Shown: positions 1-11,011 of the stretch, piece by piece
Layout: each line of letters opens with the position of its first letter
Numbering within the stretch: position 1 is the first letter of the stretch
Source of the DNA: Symbiodinium natans
Lineage: Eukaryota; Sar; Dinophyceae; Suessiales; Symbiodiniaceae
DNA: 64,000 nt
Reading direction: 5' to 3'
NCBI GenBank assembly: GCA_905221605.1
Contig: CAJNDS010002580.1
Coordinates: forward strand, 187,001 to 251,000
The notes under the pieces: generated by a model
Databases searched by the model: none
Told to the model about the DNA's origin: nothing
The model's input: the letters and a program-made list of their open reading frames with translations, nothing else
Position numbers and translations under genes: made by a program

Positions 1-634
1 ACTGCTAGTCCATGTCAGTCCCGATCTGCTTTTTCCCGAGAGAAAACCCGCCAAAGTACCTATCAAACATCAGTTGTAAAGTGCATCACTTCGTTCGCGG
101 ATTTGTTTCCCGAATCACACACGCGCTGTTCACATTGGGCAGCGCCTTGCTGCTCGTGGACGTTGTGTGGTATCTAGGGTTGCTGTGATCGGAGCAATGC
201 TCCCAGTGCTCGGATACTTGACACGGCCGCTCACTCAATGCTTGTTAAGTTGTTGCTGTTTTTGTTCTTCGCTCAGAAAGAGATGCTCTTTCACATGTGA
301 TGGCGGCCTGTAGCCGGTGTCTTTCGAGCGACCGGGCCTTTGTGGCAGTAAGTTGAGAGCTTGAGACTGTGCAAAGATGTGCAAAGTCAGGGAGTATCGA
401 AGGACCGGAAGTTCGATGTTGACTATGCAGAGCTTCAAAGAAGCAGTGCTGCAGTGCTCAGAGATGCAACGCGTGCATCAAGAAACATAGACCGGCACGC
501 GTAGAAGCTTCGGTGCCCTGATTGTGCTTTGACGTGGCAACAGCGCAGTGCTGTGACCTTCTGACTTGTGCTCTGCAGCTTGAAAGCATTGCTCTTCGTG
601 CCTCCAATTCTTGAGTTTCTCTGAGCCTGGAGCT
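1..634. other. No gene recognised upstream of first gene
   Basis: I see no open frame with convincing protein character here. The stretch leads into the ATG at 635 and presumably holds the 5' untranslated region and trans-splice acceptor of that gene. Several AG dinucleotides precede the ATG (for example around 612-632), and I cannot choose between them. Confidence 0.4.
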
Positions 635-2456
635 ATGGCCCCAAAGACTCAGAAGAAGGGCACAAAGCGACCAGCTCAGGCGGCCGCTATGGAAATCTAT
701 TACTATAAAGCTACAAAGTATTGCTTCGCGACAGTCTATCCAATACCCAGGTGTCTACGGGGTAGTGAAAGATGTGAAAGGACATTGCAAGGCTGACCCT
801 TGCCATGAAAGGTTGGAGAACATTTGAAGCGCAACTGAGCATAAGAGTCACCACGTATGTGTTCACAAACACTCTTGAGTGTCACAGAAGGCCCAACGAG
901 GATGCTGTATCTCGGGGCATGCCCCTCCTGCAAGGAAGCTCTGCAGCTTGAAGAAGGCAGCTAAAAGCTGCCGCAATCTACACAACATTATACAACCTAC
1001 ACCTATACTGTGATCACCCTCTACCCTCAACAGGTCGCCCCTCTGACTTAGCCCGCCTTCGTGCCTTGACCCCTCGGGTGCTTCCAAGGGCATGACATCA
1101 AGCCAAACAGAAAGCAAATGAAAGTAAATAGCACATCTGAATGTTCAGGAGCCCGCGGCGAGCGAGGCCAAGAAGCTGAAGGACATGTTGCAAAAGAAGG
1201 GCGTGGCCAAGTCGGCGTACGATGGCCGCTCGGCTGTTTTCAAGTTCTTCTGAAGCTGGTTGCGCCGAGCACGAGTGAAGCTCGAGTTACTGCTGCGGCC
1301 TCTGCAGGTATTGTTGCTGGCATCCAGCACCCGTTGGCAGAGAACTTGACAGATTCTGTCCGCCAGATGCTGTTGGCAATGCTTCCAGAGGCGGGCGGCT
1401 TTGGGAGTAGTTGCAAAGGTTGCAAAGGCCCAAGTAGGCCCAAGTCCTAGCAAATATGGGTTGTCACTTGAGCTCCCTTTGAGCTCCCTGGTCCAGGGCC
1501 TTTGTGTTCCAGAAGAGCGGCACGAGGCCCAGGAGTCTTACGTTGGCATGCTCTCCGAAGTCTTCGAGGGCATCATGGCCAAGCTACAGGATGACGTGAA
1601 ATTTGCTTCGGCAGAAGTTGCCCGTGTTGAAGGATCCAAGTCTGGCCTCGAATCCAAAGTGATGGAATCTGAAGCAGCCTTGCAGGCTGCTGAAACCCGT
1701 GCTGCCGAGTGCAAGGTGATGTTGGCCGACTCCACCAAAACAGTCCTGGCTTGCAAAGCAGCTCTCGGTGACAAGGAGAGGCTTCAGAAAGAAGGCGATG
1801 CTGCCTTTGAGGCTGCCAAGGCCGAGAAAGCTGCTCTGGAAGAAGCACTCTCTCAAGACTTCCGCCTGCTTCGGGATGGTGAGGTTGAAGGAGAAGTGGC
1901 TGGGACTCACTACAAGAAGCTGGAAGGGCTGGTAAGCAATATTGGCCTGGAAACCAGCTTGATGACGGCGTTGCCCACTTGTATGATCAAGAAGCCGGCT
2001 GACCGCGGTTCCTTCGATGCAATGGTGGTTGCACAGCTTCAAGACAAGCTGTCCACACGGATTTCGGATCTGGCTGAGATCATCCAGTCAGGTCAGCCAA
2101 GTGCTGCTGCGCGCCAGGAGGCAGTCGACACAGCACGTCAGGATCTGGATGCTGCCAAGCAGGCGCAGCAAGAAGCAGCAGAAGGGCTGAAAGCTGCCAC
2201 CGATCTTCGACAAGAGTGCGAGAGCCAAAAGGCGACTGCAGCACTGAATGTGGAGCAGCATGAGCCTGAACTCAGCGCCGCAAAGAAGACCATGGTCGAA
2301 AAAGAAATGGAGCGGGATGCTTTCCAAGGCTACAACTTTGCCTGCTTCAAGAATCTCCAGAAGCGGCGAACAGACACGAAAACTACCCAGATGTCTGCAG
2401 CACGCGAACAACTCGAGGTGGCAGCAGCTCTGGAGATGGCTGAGGCAGGGGCTTGA
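635..2456 (+). CDS. Dinoflagellate coiled-coil protein, four exons, about 387 aa
   Basis: Modelled exons are 635-679, 1149-1224, 1308-1390 and 1497-2456. They sum to 1164 nt, an exact multiple of three, ending at TGA 2454-2456. All three introns (469, 83 and 106 bp) begin with GC and end with AG before G. The start MAPKTQKKGTKRPAQ is followed by a short helical segment (KKLKDMLQKKGVAKS) and a conserved-looking stretch GIQHPLAENL...MLLAMLPE. A long Ala/Glu/Lys-rich coiled coil takes up most of exon 4, and within it lie ALPTCMIKKPADRGSFDAM and AACFKNL-type motifs. I recall this layout as a large dinoflagellate-specific family of unknown function; that is memory, not a search. No signal peptide or membrane segment is visible, so the protein is probably soluble. 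The splice points rest on phase agreement and on the continuity of the helical text. The donor of intron 1 could be a few bases further 3' (679, 682 or 685). Confidence 0.75.
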
Positions 2457-3007
2457 AGGCTTCTTGAAGGAGTATGACATCCGATTCTAATTCGAGCATG
2501 ATAGGCTCGGAGAGTACACATATTGCAAGACGCTGAATGTTCCCGGGCGCGATCCCAGAAAACATTCAGCAAATTTGGCGAGTAGCTAAACTCTGGTTCC
2601 TAGTGACTCTGATGGCATTGATGTGTCCCGATCGGCGCAGTATGGCAAGATGTGGCAAGCTCGCATTTGCCTGGGGGCTGGCAAAATCTCAATTCTGGTG
2701 AGCTTTCCGGCCATCAAGCTGAGAGGAAGGAAGGCAGAGTGTGGAAAACAATGCTGTTCTGGCACGGCGGTTCATTTGCACTGCCCTGCTGCGTCAGCCA
2801 GAAGACATGGCTCTAAGAACATGGCTTGACGGTTTCTGCGCCTTCTTCTTGAGATCATATCATGCCTTAGCCAAGTTCACAATCAACATGTCGGTACGTC
2901 CTCACACATGTCAATCGCAAAAGTCAAGTCAAGCTGCAGGGGGCTTTCGGGAAATGGACTGCGGAGCAAAGGAGGGCGAAGGAGAGACGCAGAGAGGAAC
3001 GCAGAGC
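2457..3007. other. Intergenic, no gene recognised
   Basis: This lies between the coiled-coil gene and the purine tract before the glycoprotein gene. Only short open frames without protein character are present. Confidence 0.4.
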
Positions 3008-3088
3008 CGAGAATAGAGGAGAGAGAAAGAGAGAAAGAGAGGGAGAGGAAAAGAAGAGAGCAGGAGAGGGAAAGAGAGGAAGAGGATG
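3008..3088 (+). repeat. Purine (GA/GGA/AAAG) tract
   Basis: About 80 nt made almost entirely of A and G, with irregular GAGA, AAAGAGAG and GGAGAGG units. It sits 40 nt upstream of the likely start codon at 3130. It can be read as a long Arg/Glu-rich peptide, but that is a low-complexity artefact. A candidate splice acceptor (CACTGCAG, AG at 3103-3104) follows it directly, which would place the tract outside the mature mRNA. Confidence 0.8.
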
Positions 3089-3129
3089 GATCTTGCCACT
3101 GCAGGTCATGCACGGTTGTAGTTCATGCG

Positions 3130-5089
3130 ATGGTGCAGATCATCTCTTTGATGGCCCTTTGCTCCTCCTGGGCCGCTGGTGCTGCGGATGTTGATGCGGC
3201 TTGTGCACGGCGCCTTACTGATGTTGACGAAGACCTGCTGGTGCAGACAAAGCTGTCGAGCATCGGCACGAATATCGTTCTGGCACCCAGCGGTTCACGG
3301 CACGGCATTGCGGCCGGCTTGCGATGCCCGAAATGGACAACTTGCCTGCGCTACAGTGCGACCTTTCCGCTCACATCAAATGGCTATCCCGTCATTGACT
3401 TCGTGATGCGTTTCTACATGGGTGAGGCCTTGGATGCTGCCATGGAGACCCTGTCTTGTCCCTATTCTCCGCTTATGGCGACTGAACTGCACGACGACGA
3501 ACCCGAGAGTGCGGCGGAAGGAACCTTCAAGGGTGCCAAAAACAATGGCGCTGACCAGTACGCTGTCTACTACGCTGGGTATCCGTTGGCCAACCTCACA
3601 CGACCAGGCTTCGCAGGCCTGAACGCGACGCTCCTGGGTTTGTGGCCGAACGCTGCATACGTTTCCCTGGTGGTATACTACGGCCTGACCAGAGCAAACA
3701 AGTCTGCGCTCACTTTCGTGCAGTACGAGGCAGCATCTTTCGACGCATTCGGAAGCGGAGTCCACTGCTGGGCGTCCGCCTCAAACCCTTTTGTTCGAGG
3801 AAGCCCCACGGTGCAGACCTACCTCAGGCAGACAAGCTGCGCAGACAGGAATTGCACAATGGGAGCAACCTCCCTGAGCGAGTGGAAGAGCATGAACGAG
3901 ACAAACGATATCCAGAGATTCAGCGCATCCAGCTCACAGCCGAGGCGGCGGCTGCTGACCAGTTCATCCGGTTTAAGGAGAGCAGCTCGAAACTGCAGGA
4001 CGGCAGGGCAACTGCCTGGGGTGCTGCTGAGGTTGATAGGGGGTCTCGGGCTTAAAGTTTGGGGTTTGTTTTTTTTTGCTTAGTCCGTTTAACGTGTAGG
4101 GTTGAGAGGCCGCACATCGAAACCTCTTAAATCCCAAACCCCACCAAAGACCCCCCCCCCCCCCCGAGCGCGAGGAGTGTGCGGTACAGACGGATGTGGC
4201 ATCCATGGCGCAGGTGTCGCAGGTAGGGAAGGGTTGTAGTGGGCTTCGGGGGTTTCGCCTCAGTGGGTTTAAGGCGCCTGTAGGGTTTAGGAGGCTTGTC
4301 GGGTTGGGGCTTCCTCAGACCAGATGCAGGGACGGCAACGTATGCAGAGATGCAAACACTGACGTCTATCGCATGTCCGCTGACTTAACAAACCTGGTTG
4401 GCGCAGACGCCCCCACGGGGACTTGCGCAGACTCATACCTCCTCGCAGCTGCAGAAGGTATTGTTCTGAAGTACCCTACCCTGAATTGGACGGGCGTGTC
4501 GGTATACAACTTTTCATATGGCTTCGTCAAGATGCAAGTGCCCTTCGTTTTCAACAATGCTGAGGCTAAAGTGTATCGAGGGCTGCTATCAGCTGATCAT
4601 AAGCATGGCTACGACCTCGACTATTGGTCTGTTAGCAGCAGCTGGTACCAGGACAGCAACAACAGCAACTCGAACCCACAATTACCCTTCACCGTGAACG
4701 CGCTCATGATGCAAGATGCTGGCATGATGACCGACAGAGGCTACAGTTTCGTGCTCTTCGCGCCCGTTTCTGAAGTGCAGGCGTTATACCACACAAAGGC
4801 GTTCAACAGCACAACGCCGCCGAAAGCATACCTGCCTGGGCCTAAAGTGTGGGCGTACGTGCTGGCTGCACCTACCTATGCCTTCATTTTTCGCTACAAG
4901 AATCCCAGCTCCGCCTGGGCTGGCAGCCCGGCCAATGTGCCATGCGCTGCGACTACCAACGACATGTCCAACTCTACTGCAGGCTGCGAGACTCTTGGCA
5001 GTTGGGCTCCGAAAGTCACGCGGGTGAGCAGTGGGGCCAAGGGTGTTGCGCTGAATGGCCTGCGGCAGCTAGCAGCCCTGGTGGTGTGA
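3130..5089 (+). CDS. Secreted/ER-targeted glycoprotein of unknown family
   Basis: ATG 3130 opens a signal-peptide-like segment (MVQIISLMALCSSWAAGAA). It is followed by a lumenal-type domain with many N-glycosylation sequons (NLT, NAT, NKS, NCT, NET, NWT, NFS, NST) and paired cysteines. A GT-AG intron of about 290-300 nt starts at 4032, and exon 2 runs to TGA 5087-5089. Two joins are phase-consistent. One keeps the first frame and enters exon 2 at 4330, giving about 553 aa. The other uses the +2 frame for the last ~120 nt of exon 1 (text AAAADQFIRFKESSSKLQDG) and enters at 4319. The second tail reads much more like real protein than the Arg/Ser-rich first-frame tail. That implies a frame change near 3895-3920, by a one-base indel, an assembly error or an unseen splice. 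I do not recognise the family. A role at the cell surface or in the secretory pathway is inference from the signal peptide and sequons only. Confidence 0.6.
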
Positions 5090-5827
5090 GCCTTCGGCCA
5101 GAGCCCAACGTTTCGTGGAACAAGCCGAGAAGGCTTCGCTGACGCTGGTGAGGTTGCTTTTTCTGCTTGCGCCATCTCTCTGTTGTTCTGCTCGTTCCAC
5201 ACTGGCTTTGCTGCCCAAGATGGGAGCGCCGAATGGGGAGCCGCTGTCCATCCGATGTAGTTGTTAAAACCCTCCAAAACCGCTTGCAACCACGCAGGCA
5301 GCTCTGGGGTGTCCAGAACTGTGATGTTAACATTGCTGCTAGTCCTACTGTTGGGGATTTTGTCACATCTTGGCTTCCATTGTAGTTAGGCAATGTTTTA
5401 GTATGATTGTTGGCAGTCTGGTAACTCTGGTAACGGCGAATACTGTTGGTAGTGTTGCTGTTGGAGGTAACATCATTGTAGAAAATACTATTTGGCATTT
5501 TGCATGCTGTTGTTAATAGTATGGTGAATTTAATGAATGGTGCTTTTTGATGTAGCCATCTGTCAGACTCTGCTGGACATAATGTTGATATCATTGCATC
5601 ATTTGTATGCCCTAAATCAGAGACAATATTCATCTGGCCTGGTGAAGGGTGTTGGCCCAAGGCAGTTTCAAGCCACAGAGTTCGGCACGTTCAGCTAGGA
5701 TTCGCGTCAGTGGTTTTTGAAAAAATCCCACGATGAGTCCGCAAAGCTTGCGTGCCAGCACGTGCATCAAGGAATTCTCATCAGCACTCGAAGGAAATAA
5801 CAGAAATATTCCGAGTTTGGAGAGCCA
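5090..5827. other. Intergenic, no gene recognised
   Basis: A somewhat AT-richer stretch with repeated GTTGTTA/GTTAGT-like words around 5255-5540. No coding frame is supported. Confidence 0.4.
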
Positions 5828-7264
5828 ATGTGCCTCTTCACAGCCCTGGCTCTGTTCGCAGTTGCTGCAAATGCGGCCGTTGAGGTGCGGCTGACGGCTT
5901 GGTTACTAGCCTAGCTAGTTTAAGGGCTTTGTGACCCGCGCAAAGGAGGGCAAGTGGGGCTGGATAGATGTGGATGCCTGGACCTGAGATTCCACCCGAT
6001 TCCTTGTCCTTACTTGGCAACTTCAGGTCAGCTTTGTCGTACGGCTCGGAGCTGGCTTTCCACATATGCTTCCGCAACTCAAACTGAGACCGGCAACATA
6101 GACGAAGTCCTGAAGCAGGGGCCGATCTTCGTGAAGCAGCGAGCTCAGAACGTGGTCGGCCGGACTCTCGCACACACTGTCGCAATGATGTACCTCGCAT
6201 CTCAACAGCAGATGATTGGGAAGGTTCTTTGCTCCATGGTGCTCACATTGCAAAAACATGGCGAAGGAGCGCGCAAAATGCTTCACTAATGCAAATGCAA
6301 ATGCAGTCAAGAAGCAAACGCGGCCTTGTCTGCTTGTTTGCAACGGCTCAGCGGCTTCCCTCCAGGATTTCCATCGGGTGGCCCAGGAGGAGCTACCGGC
6401 CCCTTGGCTTCAGCTTTGCCTCGCTGTTTCATTGTGTTCTTGTGTTCTCTATCATGCTTTCCTTACGCTGTTCTTTTTTTTTTGTTTTTTGGTTTTTTGG
6501 GGTTTCGAGGGTCCGCTTCGATCTGATGGCAGGATGGGATTCGTGTCGGGAGCGGTGACCTTGGACTCGCAAATTACTGCCGGCTGATCATGCGATTGGT
6601 TGCCGCCAACTGCAGCGAATCTAACGTTCGCATACTAAGGGGTGGACTCAACCAAGAACCCAGCTCTCAACAAGCGCTTTGGCATTTCTGGGTACCCGAC
6701 ACTCCTCATGCGTTCGCCTTACCGTGCGAAGCTCTTGCTTGAACTTATGAGGATGATGCTAAACTAGGGTCCCTTACAGATGCCTTTTGTAATAGGATCT
6801 CTTTTAACGAAGAAGTCCCCCAAACGGAACGTCGGAAGGGACCCTAGTTTAGAACAACCAACTGCTGTTGTACTTACTGCATATGGCAGCGCTACCCTAA
6901 CAGCAAGGCTCAGCGACGAAGGCAGGGACATGAGAAGGCCGCTGAGATGATGAGCGCTGAAACAAAGAGCCGTCCCAACATGTATGCTCCCTGTCATGTG
7001 CCCTGCAGTTACTCGGGAGACCGTTCTTTTAACAGCCTCCTGGAGCGACTTGGCTCCCAAAGCCCTAGCAGTCAGGGAGGATCCAGTTATATCCAGTTCA
7101 TATGTCAGTCATATGTCAACATACTGGTAGCGTGTGCCATGCAAGCCCATGCACGTGCCGAGGTTTGCTCAAGGTGGTTGGAAAACAGCTCCTGTGTACC
7201 CCACACAGAAGATGCAGCTGTGATGAAGCGACTTGGAGTGGACAAGCTGCAAGGGAGAATGTGA
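5828..7264 (+). CDS. ER thioredoxin-domain (PDI-like) protein
   Basis: Likely exons are 5828-5884, 6089-6135, 6224-6266, 6366-6398, 6533-6551, 6640-6709 and 7009 onward; all junction phases agree. Exon 1 encodes a signal peptide (MCLFTALALFAVAANA). The spliced text gives NIDEVLKQGPIFVK, then FFAPWCSHCKNMAK with a CSHC redox pair, DFHRVAQEELP, DGIRVGRVDSTKNPALNKRF, GISGYPTLLI and YSGDRSFNSLLERLG. This is the full order of a thioredoxin fold, including the cis-Pro of YPT. PDI family members usually carry CGHC, so CSHC is a variant. Donors are GT, GC, GA, GC, GC and GC. Exon 5 is a 19-nt micro-exon. The product should catalyse disulfide exchange in the ER lumen. The 3' end is uncertain: the frame stays open to TGA 7262-7264, but text after about 7055 looks non-conserved and further exons may exist. 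No KDEL-type signal was found. The start of exon 2 is the weakest junction. Confidence 0.8.
6759..6852. mobile_element. 94-bp MITE-like inverted-repeat element in an intron
   Basis: A perfect 17-bp terminal inverted repeat (CTAAACTAGGGTCCCTT at 6759-6775, its reverse complement at 6836-6852) encloses 60 nt without coding capacity. It lies inside the 299-bp intron (6710-7008) of the PDI-like gene. I see no clear target-site duplication. It may be a small non-autonomous DNA transposon or simply a long hairpin. Confidence 0.6.
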
Positions 7265-8925
7265 AATCAGGCACGACCCCGCCAAGCCGCGACCAAAGCA
7301 GTCCTTTGGCGATCAGTTGCAGGGGCCTCGAGATTATGAACATCTGTCCTGGAACAGTCTACGCTGGCAAGTTAACCGATCGGCCCACGCCACGTTCAGG
7401 AAGAGCCTTCCGTGGACAGCACCCTGTCTGAAGGAAATCATGTGACAACGTCAAGTGCAAGCCAGCATTGTATGATTACATGATGTTGCATGTGACTGTG
7501 TCAGACAAGGTCAAAGCAGTGGGTCTCCTTTTCATCGTTGGTGCAGGCCTCAGGCGTTCGGAGGATCCTGATGGGCGTCTCGCGATGTGCTGTCTTGAGC
7601 ATCACATGCGGGGGATCCCCTTGAGGGTTCCGTTTGTATAGGGTTCTATGATAAGTTGAATGTCATAATTTAGCGCAACCCGCCAATGAAAGAATGTCCA
7701 GGGGTGAGATGGCAAATGCCTGGGTAGTCAGAATTTTTGCTCCTGTGCAGGATTGCCCTTGTCGATCTTTGCTGCCTGCCACCATCTCAGCTTTCGTATC
7801 AATCAGGCCTGATGGATTGGAACCAACCCCGCAATCGACTGTTAGTGACCAGCAGTCAGACTGAACAGCCGAACACATCCGGCCCCGGTTTCACTCAAAC
7901 TGATGAGTTTCCGCCACACCATTTTAAGTGGAATTGTCGGACTGATGCATTGGAAAGGTGCCTAGAAGCCTGGTCACACAGCCGCCCGAAACGATGAACT
8001 TTGGATTACATGCATCCATTGACGTGGAACATGGTGGGGCCGGTGGGGCCTATTGGATGCTGCATGGCTGGTGCTGACATCGTGTGACTCTCGTAGCGGT
8101 CACAGTTTTTCCTGGATCGTCAGCTTGCAGCGCTGGCATTCGATGTGTTGCGGACCAGACCCTGCAGCATGGCCATAGCCTGCGAATCAAGTGATGTGGC
8201 CAACGACGCTTCGTGATCAGAGCCATCCAAGCATCTATGTCCATGCAGCTGAAGCTTGGACAAAAGTAGACGGAGCAAAGGCCGAGCGGTGTGCCAAAGC
8301 ATGTCAGTCGCTAAGATCGTGAGGTGCCAACATGCCATCACAGCCATATGCACTCGCGAAAATCAGAACGTTGTTTTCCACGCGGTGCATCACAACCACA
8401 TCCGCTCAGACGGGATGGGTGGGGGAGGTAGGGGGGTGGTGCGGACGTGGCAGGAATGCGGCATCCTGTGGCCATGCTATGCTTTGCGTTTGGCTTTTCG
8501 CGCAGCCGAATTTCGATATTGGATCTGGCGCGTGTAAGCAAAAAGGATTGCTCGCGAAAAGAAATCGTCGGATCTGCAGGGAAAAGCCCGAAAACATCGT
8601 TTTCGGTATTTGCTGCGAGCATGTCCGTTTTCCTACGACAATGGCAATAATATTGCGTGCGAGAGTTTTTGAGTGTTTGCGAAGTTGTTTGAGACGTTGC
8701 AGAAGCTTTTGCATTTCAGGTTTGACGCGGCGGTGCGAAATTTGAAGAATTGCATTGTTGTGTGAACTTTTTGGGATTGGGGAAGTTTTTATGTTTGAAT
8801 TTTCGATTCTTCGATTTGTTGGAAAAACGGACGGCTCAGCTGTTTTCGAAATTTTGCACTTGTGCAAGAAGCACGCACGTGTCTTTGTAATTAGCATGTG
8901 GATTTCCGTTTCTGGTTGGTCCTGG
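7265..8925. other. Intergenic region, no gene recognised
   Basis: About 1.7 kb with only short, unconvincing frames. From about 8540 to 8900 the base composition shifts to an AT-richer stretch with many TTTG and GAAATTT words, just before the satellite array. Confidence 0.4.
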
Positions 8926-10590
8926 AGTGAATCAGAAAGGGACAGCGTGCTTGATGTGGCCGAGGATGATTGTCTTTCGAAGTTATCCATGTAGCTGAAG
9001 CACGTTTGATGCACAAGCGACGTGTGACCAATGGAGCAGAGGCCAGCAGTAACACACCCACAATGCCGCTTGATGCGGCAAGGGAAGCATGTTTGATGCA
9101 GCGATGCGTGACCAAGGGAGTAGAGCTCAAGTTTAGTTTTTCTAGTTGAATCGGGATGGGATTGAATCAGGATGGGACAGCGTGCTTGATGTGGCCGAGG
9201 ATGTTTGTCTTTCGAAGTTATCCATGTAGCTGAAGCACGTTTGATGCACAAGCGACGTGTGACCAATGGAGCAGAGGCCAGCAGTAACACACCCACAATG
9301 CCGCTTGATGCGGCAAGGGAAGCATGTTTGATGCAGCGATGCGTGACCAAGGGAGTAGAGCTCAAGTTTAGTTTTTCTAGTTGAATCGGGATGGGATTGA
9401 ATCAGGATGGGACAGCGTGCTTGATGTGGCCGAGGATGATTGTCTTTCGAAGTTATCCATGTAGCTGAAGCACGTTTGATGCACAAGCGACGTGTGACCA
9501 ATGGAGCAGAGGCCAGCAGTAACACACCCACAATGCCGCTTGATGCGGCAAGGGAAGCATGTTTGATGCAGCGATGCGTGACCAAGGGAGTAGAGCTCAA
9601 GTTTAGTTTTTCTAGTTGAATCGGGATGGGATTGAATCAGGATGGGACAGCGTGCTTGATGTGGCCGAGGGTGGTTGTCTTTCGAAGTTATCCATGTAGC
9701 TGAAGCACGTTTGATGCACAAGCGACGTGTGACCAATGGAGCAGAGGCCAGCAGTAACACACCCACAATGCCGCTTGATGCGGCAAGGGAAGCATGTTTG
9801 ATGCAGCGATGCGTGACCAAGGGAGTAGAGCTCAAGTTTAGTTTTTCTAGTTGAATCGGGATGGGATTGAATCAGGATGGGACAGCGTGCTTGATGTGGC
9901 CGAGGATGATTGTCTTTCGAAGTTATCCATGTAGCTGAAGCACGTTTGATGCACAAGCGACGTGTGACCAATGGAGCAGAGGCCAGCAGTAACACACCCA
10001 CAATGCCGCTTGATGCGGCAAGGGAAGCATGTTTGATGCAGCGATGCGTGACCAAGGGAGTAGAGCTCAAGTTTAGTTTTTCTAGTTGAATCGGGATGGG
10101 ATTGAATCAGGATGGGACAGCGTGCTTGATGTGGCCGAGGATGATTGTCTTTCGAAGTTATCCATGTAGCTGAAGCACGTTTGATGCACAAGCGACGTGT
10201 GACCAATGGAGCAGAGGCCAGCAGTAACACACCCACAATGCCGCTTGATGCGGCAAGGGAAGCATGTTTGATGCAGCGATGCGTGACCAAGGGAGTAGAG
10301 CTCAAGTTTAGTTTTTCTAGTTGAATCGGGATGGGATTGAATCAGGATGGGACAGCGTGCTTGATGTGGCCGAGGATGATTGTCTTTCGAAGTTATCCAT
10401 GTAGCTGAAGCACGTTTGATGCACAAGCGACGTGTGACCAATGGAGCAGAGGCCAGCAGTAACACACCCACCATGCTGCCAAAGGATTGAATCGGACTGG
10501 CGCAGCTTGCTTGGTGTGGCCGAGGGTGACTGTCTGTCGAAGTTATCCATGTAGCTGAAACACGTGTGGCCCATGGAGCAGAAGCCACGC
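8926..10590. repeat. 235-bp tandem satellite, seven units plus a truncated one
   Basis: The word TGTCTTTCGAAGTTATCC recurs at 8971, 9206, 9441, 9676, 9911, 10146 and 10381, exactly 235 bp apart. A variant (TGTCTGTCGAAG) follows at 10531 after only 150 bp, so the last unit has lost 85 bp. Complete internal units are nearly identical and differ by a few bases (for example GGATGATTG, GGATGTTTG, GGGTGGTTG). The first copy is diverged at its left edge. Each unit holds two related halves: AAGCACGTTTGATGCAC..GTGTGACCAATGGAG and AAGCATGTTTGATGCAG..GCGTGACCAAGGGAG. It also contains a GCCGC-TTGAT-GCGGC hairpin. The minus strand is open in two of three frames and shows repeated 152-residue ORFs. Because 235 is not a multiple of three these cycle through the frames, and I do not regard them as genes. 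Confidence 0.95.
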
Positions 10591-10931
10591 TGGTCGAGCA
10601 ATCGAAGTACAGCATGAGACGTTGTGTGGACATATTATTGTCCTGTCATTTGCGTTGTTGGGCTTGCGTAGTGCTTCGTTTTCGTGCCTCTTCGATGCGC
10701 ATGGTGGAAATGCGAGACGTAAGCCCCCACCGGATCCCGCCGTTGGCTTTGTTTGCGCCGCAGATCCGATCAAGTTGGCGCTGGCTGGCAAAAGCAACAA
10801 AACCGTCTCGAATGGACTTGCCCCCTTGAAAATCTGCTGCAAGCCTGGAACATCCAGAACTCCCAAGCATTGCAAAGCCTTCCTGGACCTGCAGTTGCGG
10901 TACTTGAGCCGAGCATTTGTGATTTTCTGAG
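10591..10931. other. Open frames of uncertain status
   Basis: Overlapping + strand frames (start ATG 10622, hydrophobic start MCGHIIVLSFALLG) could be an upstream exon of the short terminal exon at 10932. The text is not clearly protein-like and I could not find a consistent junction. Confidence 0.25.
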
Positions 10932-11011
10932 GTTACGATGTGTACACAGAGAAACAGCGTCGTGATGCCCGGCGAGCTGAGCGCAAAGCTGAAGCTGGCA
11001 AGACGGACTGA
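10932..11011 (+). CDS. Possible terminal exon with basic/acidic helix
   Basis: After a CTGAG acceptor (AG 10930-10931) the frame reads YDVYTEKQRRDARRAERKAE and ends AGKTD at TGA 11009-11011. The charged helical text is typical of a protein C-terminus and unlike random translation. The upstream exons were not found, so the protein cannot be named. The phase at the acceptor is 1. Confidence 0.4.

Noticed and set aside
8406-10633. Series of minus-strand ORFs of 152-319 residues (..LVTHRCIKHASLAASSG..)
   Set aside because: They arise from the 235-bp satellite; the period is not a multiple of three, so the same DNA is read in shifting frames and codons are not conserved.
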